Shown here one piece after another: positions 5,900-9,613 of a stretch of DNA of 9,613 bases. Position 1 is the stretch's first letter, and the number at the start of each line of letters is the position of its first letter. A program made the position numbers and the translations under genes. The DNA comes from Candidatus Aminicenantota bacterium (GTDB lineage Bacteria > Acidobacteriota > Aminicenantia > Aminicenantales > Aminicenantaceae), in contig JAGLRY010000425.1 in the NCBI GenBank assembly GCA_023135995.1, positions 1 through 9,613 of the forward strand, in the 5' to 3' direction. Below the pieces are notes generated by a model that saw nothing but the letters and a program-made list of their open reading frames with translations, was not told where the DNA came from and ran no database searches.

Positions 5900-7564
5900 A
5901 TGAAATTAAAAGGGGCGCGCGTTTTCTTACTAATGGCTTTTTTGTGTGGGTTTATTTCTGTATCGCTTTTTTTCCCGCTTTCGGCCACAACCGAGCAAAA
6001 GCCCCAAACGGTTGCCGAATCCAGTCATTTCACCGCTACCTCCCGGTACGCGGATGTTTTGGCGTTCATAAACACACTCAAGGGATTGAGCCCATGGCTT
6101 CGCGTGGAGACTCTTTGTGTGAGTTCAGAAGGCCGTGACGTTCCACTTCTTGTCCTCGGCACGCCTCCCCCGACATCTCCTCTGGAACTCAGGCACGACA
6201 AAAGGCTCGTGGTCTATTTCCAGGCCAACATTCATGCGGGTGAAGTCGAGGGCAAAGAGGCTTCGTTGATGCTGGCCAGAGATATCCTTTTCGACAAAAA
6301 CTCTCCATACTTGGACAAACTAGTCATCCTTATCGCGCCGATCTTCAACGCGGACGGCAACGAAAAGATCAGCAAAGAGAACAGAAGAAACCAGGTCGGC
6401 CCAGAAAAGGGCGTCGGTGTACGCTACAACGGACAGAATCTCGACCTGAATAGGGATGGAATCAAGATGGAAAGCCCAGAAGTTCAAGGCTTAGCCCGCA
6501 ACGTACTCAACCGTTGGGACCCTGTTCTCCTTGTCGACTGCCACACCACTAACGGGTCTTACCACAAAGAACCGGTCACGTATGTCTGGCCGCTGAATCC
6601 GAATGGAGATTTGTCTCTGATCTCCCACTTGAGAGAAACAATGATGCCCTGGGTGAACAAAACCTTAAAAGACAAATACAACACACTGTCCATCCCATAC
6701 GGAAATTTTATGGACTATAAAGAGCCGGAAAAAGGCTGGCGGCCCGCAGGACCTCAATCCCGATACATAACGAACTATATCGGGCTGCGGAACAGGATGG
6801 CCCTCCTTTTGGAAAACTATGCCTATGCGGATTTCAAAACCCGAGTGTACGGCAATTATTTCTTTCTCCGGGCGGTCCTCGATTATTGTTATGCCCATAA
6901 CTCAGAGATCCTCCAGCTCATCCAGGAGACGGACCAGCGGACCATACGGAAGGGATCGAAGCCTGAGGCAACGGATATTTTTGCCACAAGCTACGACTTG
7001 AAGCCGCTCAAAGACCCGGTGACGATCCTCGGATGGGAGATGGAGCTCAATCCCGAGGCGGGAAGCTATCCAAGAGTCAGGAAAACCGACGTCGAAAGAA
7101 CCTATACCATACCCTATTACTGCGATTACATACCAAAGACCAGCATCCCCTTCCCCTTTGCTTACCTGCTGACGGTCAGCGATGTGGATATCATCACGAA
7201 GCTCGATCAACACGGGATTTTGGTGGAAAAATTGACAGTTTCTGTGAGTTTAGAGGTGGAATCTTTTAAAGTCACGGAGATCAAAGGGGCAGAGAGGATC
7301 TACCAGGGGCACCGCATGAATTCGGTCAAGGGCGAATACGCCATCGAGACAAAGGACTTTCCTGCAGGAACAATTCTCGTCCGAACGGCACAGCCTTTAG
7401 GCAATCTCGTGGCGTATCTTTTAGAAGCCGAGAGTGACGATGGCCTGCTGGTGTGGAACTTTTTCGACAAATACATCGTTCCTCAGTGGCGGCGTGGACC
7501 ACAGACATACCCCGTTTATCGCCTCCTGAAACCAACTCTACTTGCCACTCAGACTATCCACTGA
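5900..7564 (+). CDS. Secreted M14-family zinc carboxypeptidase
   Basis: The 554-residue product begins with a Sec-type signal peptide: MKLKGAR, a hydrophobic stretch at about 8-28, and probable cleavage after PLSA near residue 29. The peptidase M14 domain has zinc ligands in NIHAGEVEGKE (His112, Glu115) and DCHTTNGS (His215). The substrate-binding Asn184-Arg185 pair is in LDLNRD, and the catalytic glutamate is in LLLENYAYA (Glu305), so it should be active. The region after about residue 340 is a second, mostly beta domain found in the large bacterial members of this family; its function is unknown to me. It would trim C-terminal residues from peptides outside the cytoplasm. The start has AAAGGA eight bases upstream. 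A possible promoter (TTGCGA 5827 and TATACA 5848, spacing 15) is poor. It is convergent with the EIIA-fusion gene (72-base gap). Confidence 0.9.
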   Translation: MKLKGARVFLLMAFLCGFISVSLFFPLSATTEQKPQTVAESSHFTATSRYADVLAFINTLKGLSPWLRVETLCVSSEGRDVPLLVLGTPPPTSPLELRHDKRLVVYFQANIHAGEVEGKEASLMLARDILFDKNSPYLDKLVILIAPIFNADGNEKISKENRRNQVGPEKGVGVRYNGQNLDLNRDGIKMESPEVQGLARNVLNRWDPVLLVDCHTTNGSYHKEPVTYVWPLNPNGDLSLISHLRETMMPWVNKTLKDKYNTLSIPYGNFMDYKEPEKGWRPAGPQSRYITNYIGLRNRMALLLENYAYADFKTRVYGNYFFLRAVLDYCYAHNSEILQLIQETDQRTIRKGSKPEATDIFATSYDLKPLKDPVTILGWEMELNPEAGSYPRVRKTDVERTYTIPYYCDYIPKTSIPFPFAYLLTVSDVDIITKLDQHGILVEKLTVSVSLEVESFKVTEIKGAERIYQGHRMNSVKGEYAIETKDFPAGTILVRTAQPLGNLVAYLLEAESDDGLLVWNFFDKYIVPQWRRGPQTYPVYRLLKPTLLATQTIH

Positions 7565-7588
7565 AGCCAATCAAGGCACAATTCACGA

Positions 7589-7628
7589 TAAAATCTCACA
7601 TTGGATCTTTGATCGGTAAGTGTGGGAG
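7589..7628 (-). terminator. Possible terminator of the EIIA-fusion gene
   Basis: On the minus strand, eight bases after the stop at 7637, an imperfect hairpin is formed by CTCccACAcTT and AATGTGAG. It has a small inner GATC-AAA-GATC stem and is followed by ATTTTATC. The stem has a bulge and a mismatch, so it is weak, but the T run is on the correct side for the minus strand. The element sits between two convergent genes, where a terminator is expected. Confidence 0.3.
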
Positions 7629-7636
7629 TGAAGGAT

Positions 7637-8467
7637 CTATGTGGCTTTCTTCTTGGCTACGAGATATTTGCCACAGTTTTCGCAGACATAGATATCATCA
7701 CTGCCTTCAATGGCCGAGCTCATCCCAGTGGCCACATTGATGAAACAACCCTGACAGGCCCCATCCTCGAGCTCGGCTACAGCAAATCCATAACGCTCCA
7801 TGAGCTTGTCGAACCTGTCCAACAGGGCATCATCCAGCTCGTCTCGAATCAACTTGGCCTGTTTCTGCAGTCCTTTTTTCTTTGCCTTGTCCGCTTTTTT
7901 TATCTGCATTTCGATCTTCTGGAGCTTCCAGAGAAGTCCGGCCCGGCTTATGATCTTATCCTCAGAGGGGAGGAGAGTGAGTTCGATTTCACAGAGAATT
8001 TTGTACAGTTCTTTTTTGCTTCTCGCATTAAAAATCCTATCTCTGAACCCTGGTTTGATTAAAAACTGTGCCAATCCAGCAAAAAGATGATTGAAAAGGC
8101 CCGGAATGGAGGGATTCCATACGATGAGGATGATAACGTGGACTTTTTTGCCGTCGACCGCCTCAAAATCTAAACCTGCCTTTGACCGGCCGACGACAAC
8201 GGCAATGTGACCCCCTGTATCTAATCGTGCATGAGGAAGCGCGATGCCGTGGCCGATGGCTGTGGTGACCAGACGCTCCCTGTCGATAATCCGAGTCAAG
8301 ACAGGTTTTTTATTTTTTATGTATTCGAGCTTGACCAAAACATCCAGGAGTTCTTCCAAAGCCTGGATCTTATCGGTCGCTTTGAGATTAAAGATAACCT
8401 GATCGAGTTTCAAATATTCGCAAAAAAACGCGTGTTTGGGAGTCCTTACATTCTCCATTGAAACCAT
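7637..8467 (-). CDS. Fusion protein: PTS EIIA (PtsN/fructose type) domain + coiled coil + C4 zinc ribbon
   Basis: The product is 276 residues from the ATG at 8467; an ATG at 8458 gives 273 and fits a leaderless start better. Residues about 15-160 match a type-2 PTS EIIA domain, with the phospho-acceptor motif HGIALPHAR (His79) and the second conserved His73 intact. Residues about 170-230 are Lys/Glu-rich and predicted coiled coil. Residues about 228-272 match the C4 zinc-ribbon family (zf-RING_7, PF02591): AELEDGACQGC, 20 residues, then CENCGKYL. The two pairs of cysteines should bind zinc. EIIA domains accept phosphate from HPr-type carriers and often act as regulators; the zinc-ribbon family is thought to bind nucleic acid or proteins but is poorly understood. 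I do not recall this combination as a described family. It is downstream of the PfkB kinase, 89 bases away, with its own likely promoter. Confidence 0.85.
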   Translation of the reverse strand: MVSMENVRTPKHAFFCEYLKLDQVIFNLKATDKIQALEELLDVLVKLEYIKNKKPVLTRIIDRERLVTTAIGHGIALPHARLDTGGHIAVVVGRSKAGLDFEAVDGKKVHVIILIVWNPSIPGLFNHLFAGLAQFLIKPGFRDRIFNARSKKELYKILCEIELTLLPSEDKIISRAGLLWKLQKIEMQIKKADKAKKKGLQKQAKLIRDELDDALLDRFDKLMERYGFAVAELEDGACQGCFINVATGMSSAIEGSDDIYVCENCGKYLVAKKKAT

Positions 8468-8493
8468 TCTAGCACAAACTGTATCATCTCAAA
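8466..8493 (-). promoter_or_regulatory. Extended -10 promoter for the EIIA-fusion gene
   Basis: Read on the minus strand, TGCTAGAAT is an extended -10 element (TGn plus TAGAAT; TAGAAT at 8466-8471). TTTGAG (8488-8493) lies 16 bases upstream as a -35 box. Transcription would start at about 8459, beyond the ATG at 8467 and practically at the in-frame ATG at 8458. This would make a leaderless transcript starting with the second ATG. No ribosome-binding site precedes either ATG, which agrees with this reading. Confidence 0.45.
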
Positions 8494-8531
8494 AGATAAA
8501 AAATGAAAAGTTGGATCCGAATTGAGGAAGA

Positions 8532-8558
8532 AACTCTTGTTCGAGAATGTAAAGAGTT
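8532..8558 (-). terminator. Weak terminator at the end of the PfkB kinase gene
   Basis: A 7-bp perfect hairpin, AACTCTT and AAGAGTT with a 13-base loop, spans the TAA stop of the kinase on the minus strand and is followed by TCTTCCTC. The stem is AT-rich and the T run is interrupted, so termination would be partial. With the separate promoter downstream, it suggests that the kinase and EIIA-fusion genes are only loosely cotranscribed. Confidence 0.3.
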
Positions 8559-9486
8559 ATGAATGTTCGAGCCCACTGCTGACCCTTCGGACGAGTGCAA
8601 CAGTCTCTTCGACTCCTTTAACCGCGGTGGCTCGAGTTGCAAGCTCAACTCCGGCTTCAGCCGCAGAAAAAGGATCCGCTCCTTCCATCAAATCTTTGAC
8701 AGTCATAGCGCAAAAGACATCACCACATCCTGTAGTATCTGCAACCGTATCGGCGTGGGATGATACAATGACGTGAGCTCTTCCAGGAGTTAAAACCCAC
8801 ACCCCATCCCTCCCCAACGTGATGAACACAGCGCGGAGACCCAAGCCAAAGGCTCTCTGTCCAAAGCGCTTGATCTCTGCGTCAGAGAGATCTTTTCCGA
8901 CCCGGCCCATAAGACAGCCTAGCTCTGCTTTGTTAGCCTGAAGATATGTCACTCCTCTGGCCCAACTTTCCCAGGGAATGTTTGAGATATATCTCCTGGG
9001 AACATTCAGTTCTCTGGAAAGTACAAGTGAGTGCAGATCCAGCCAGATGGGACAACTGGCAGCGTCTGCGATTCTGCGCCAATCTGCAAAAGTGATATCA
9101 AATCCCGAATTGAGGACTGAAACAAGCATGTGGAGTCGTTCCAAGCTTTGGAGAACTCCCTGTGGGTCGAGTGGAGGCACGACTGACTTGAGAATTTCCC
9201 TTCTCTCTCCCTTCTCGGGATAGTGCAGATGAACTTGATTCCCGGGACCTTGGGCATACTGAATTCCTTCTTTCTGGAGGGTAGGCCAATGGCTGGTAAC
9301 TTTCTCAACACGGCCGGCAAGATCTCTCCCAAGATTGGTAAAGAGAAAGACATTTCTTTCCAATGCAGAAAGAACCGCCGCCTGGTAGAGAATGCCCCCG
9401 AGACCTCGGTAGACATCTCCCGCATCCGAAGTGATCACATCATACGTGATAGTCCCGATCAAGCCGATCTCAGTTTGCGTTCTCAT
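8557..9486 (-). CDS. PfkB/ribokinase-family carbohydrate kinase
   Basis: This 309-residue protein has the full PfkB fold length. The N-terminal strand IGLIGTITYDVI and glycine pair GLGGILYQAA (28-37) mark the sugar-binding lid. LQANKAELGCLMG carries the N-x-x-E Mg/phosphate motif, FITLGRDGVWVL the large-ATP-loop strand, and DTTGCGDVF (250-258) the anion hole and catalytic base Asp256. The last is DTTGAGD in most members, so Ala is replaced by Cys. Members phosphorylate sugars or nucleosides (fructose, ribose, KDG, adenosine, 1-phosphofructose); the substrate cannot be deduced, and the protein is not close enough to any named kinase for a symbol. The start at 9486 is the only in-frame ATG before an upstream stop and lacks a ribosome-binding site at a normal distance. 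The promoter region carries a palindromic operator-like sequence. The EIIA-fusion gene lies downstream. Confidence 0.9.
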   Translation of the reverse strand: MRTQTEIGLIGTITYDVITSDAGDVYRGLGGILYQAAVLSALERNVFLFTNLGRDLAGRVEKVTSHWPTLQKEGIQYAQGPGNQVHLHYPEKGERREILKSVVPPLDPQGVLQSLERLHMLVSVLNSGFDITFADWRRIADAASCPIWLDLHSLVLSRELNVPRRYISNIPWESWARGVTYLQANKAELGCLMGRVGKDLSDAEIKRFGQRAFGLGLRAVFITLGRDGVWVLTPGRAHVIVSSHADTVADTTGCGDVFCAMTVKDLMEGADPFSAAEAGVELATRATAVKGVEETVALVRRVSSGLEHS

Positions 9487-9495
9487 TTTCGTTCT

Positions 9496-9524
9496 TTTAT
9501 AACTCCTAGTAAAGTTTTTTGCAA
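9496..9524 (-). promoter_or_regulatory. Promoter of the PfkB kinase gene
   Basis: On the minus strand, TTGCAA (9519-9524) and TATAAA (9496-9501) are separated by exactly 17 bases. Only nine bases separate the -10 box from the ATG at 9486, so the transcript would start at or within three bases of the start codon. The -10 box lies inside the degenerate second copy of the TTTATAAC palindrome, so a bound repressor would block polymerase. Confidence 0.5.
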
Positions 9525-9536
9525 ATCCCGCCCCTT

Positions 9537-9557
9537 TTTATAACTCATTGTTATAAA
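9537..9557. promoter_or_regulatory. Perfect palindrome upstream of the kinase promoter (candidate operator)
   Basis: TTTATAAC (9537-9544) and GTTATAAA (9550-9557) are perfect 8-base inverted arms around a 5-base centre, TCATT. A related sequence starting TTTATAACTC lies at 9496-9516 and matches this one at 14 of 21 positions, over the -10 box. The two copies are 41 bases apart, about four helical turns, so a dimeric regulator could bind both on the same face. The regulator gene is not in the window. Confidence 0.5.
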
Positions 9558-9613
9558 CGTTTCAGGAATTGCCTTCTTGTCGTGTTTAACGCTTCACGAA
9601 TACATGGTATAGT

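Noticed and set aside
7622..8062. 146-residue plus-strand open frame opposite the EIIA fusion
   Set aside because: It is the complement of the coiled-coil and zinc-ribbon coding sequence, which has clear family motifs on the minus strand.
8538..8571. Direct repeat TGTTCGAG (8538-8545 and 8564-8571) at the end of the kinase gene
   Set aside because: Two copies of eight bases, one inside coding sequence, are explainable by chance; the overlapping 7-bp hairpin is a better description.

Overview
The window is a bacterial chromosome segment of about 50% GC with short intergenic gaps. It carries mostly housekeeping genes, no phage or insertion-sequence transposase genes, and no recognisable tRNA, rRNA or CRISPR array. 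The folP-cdaA-cdaR-glmM order, a pdxJ gene, a free-standing PTS EIIA-like protein and several peptidases/amidohydrolases fit a Gram-negative-type or candidate-phylum lineage near Acidobacteriota/Aminicenantota better than Firmicutes. That placement is an inference from gene content, not a phylogenetic result.

Left part (1-3049, plus strand): the 3' end of folP (dihydropteroate synthase) overlaps cdaA (diadenylate cyclase). cdaA overlaps cdaR (YbbR-domain membrane regulator) by one base, and glmM (phosphoglucosamine mutase) follows 56 bases later behind its own good sigma70-type promoter. This is the conserved c-di-AMP / cell-wall-precursor module: CdaA makes c-di-AMP, CdaR modulates it at the membrane, and GlmM makes glucosamine-1-phosphate and can bind CdaA. 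CdaA here has RHL where the family normally has RHR.

Middle (3050-5772): immediately after the glmM stop lies a 196-base non-coding element with near-perfect terminal inverted repeats, a flanking GTAA duplication and several internal hairpins. It looks like a MITE/REP-type insertion. After it come pdxJ (pyridoxine 5'-phosphate synthase), with a dyad around its -10 region, and a closely spaced M20-family N-carbamoyl-amino-acid/allantoate amidohydrolase. A convergent minus-strand gene encodes a small GGQ-containing release-factor-like protein, probably for ribosome rescue.

Right part (5776-9613): a secreted M14-family zinc carboxypeptidase on the plus strand meets two minus-strand genes. One encodes an unusual fusion of a PTS EIIA (PtsN/fructose-type) domain to a coiled-coil plus C4 zinc-ribbon domain. 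The other encodes a PfkB-family carbohydrate kinase. The kinase promoter region holds a perfect 8+8 palindrome and a second degenerate copy 41 bp away, which looks like a repressor operator. Both minus-strand genes have -10 boxes so close to the start codon that leaderless mRNAs are plausible.

The most unusual items are the EIIA-zinc-ribbon fusion, the terminal-inverted-repeat element at the glmM stop codon, and the palindromic operator in front of the kinase.
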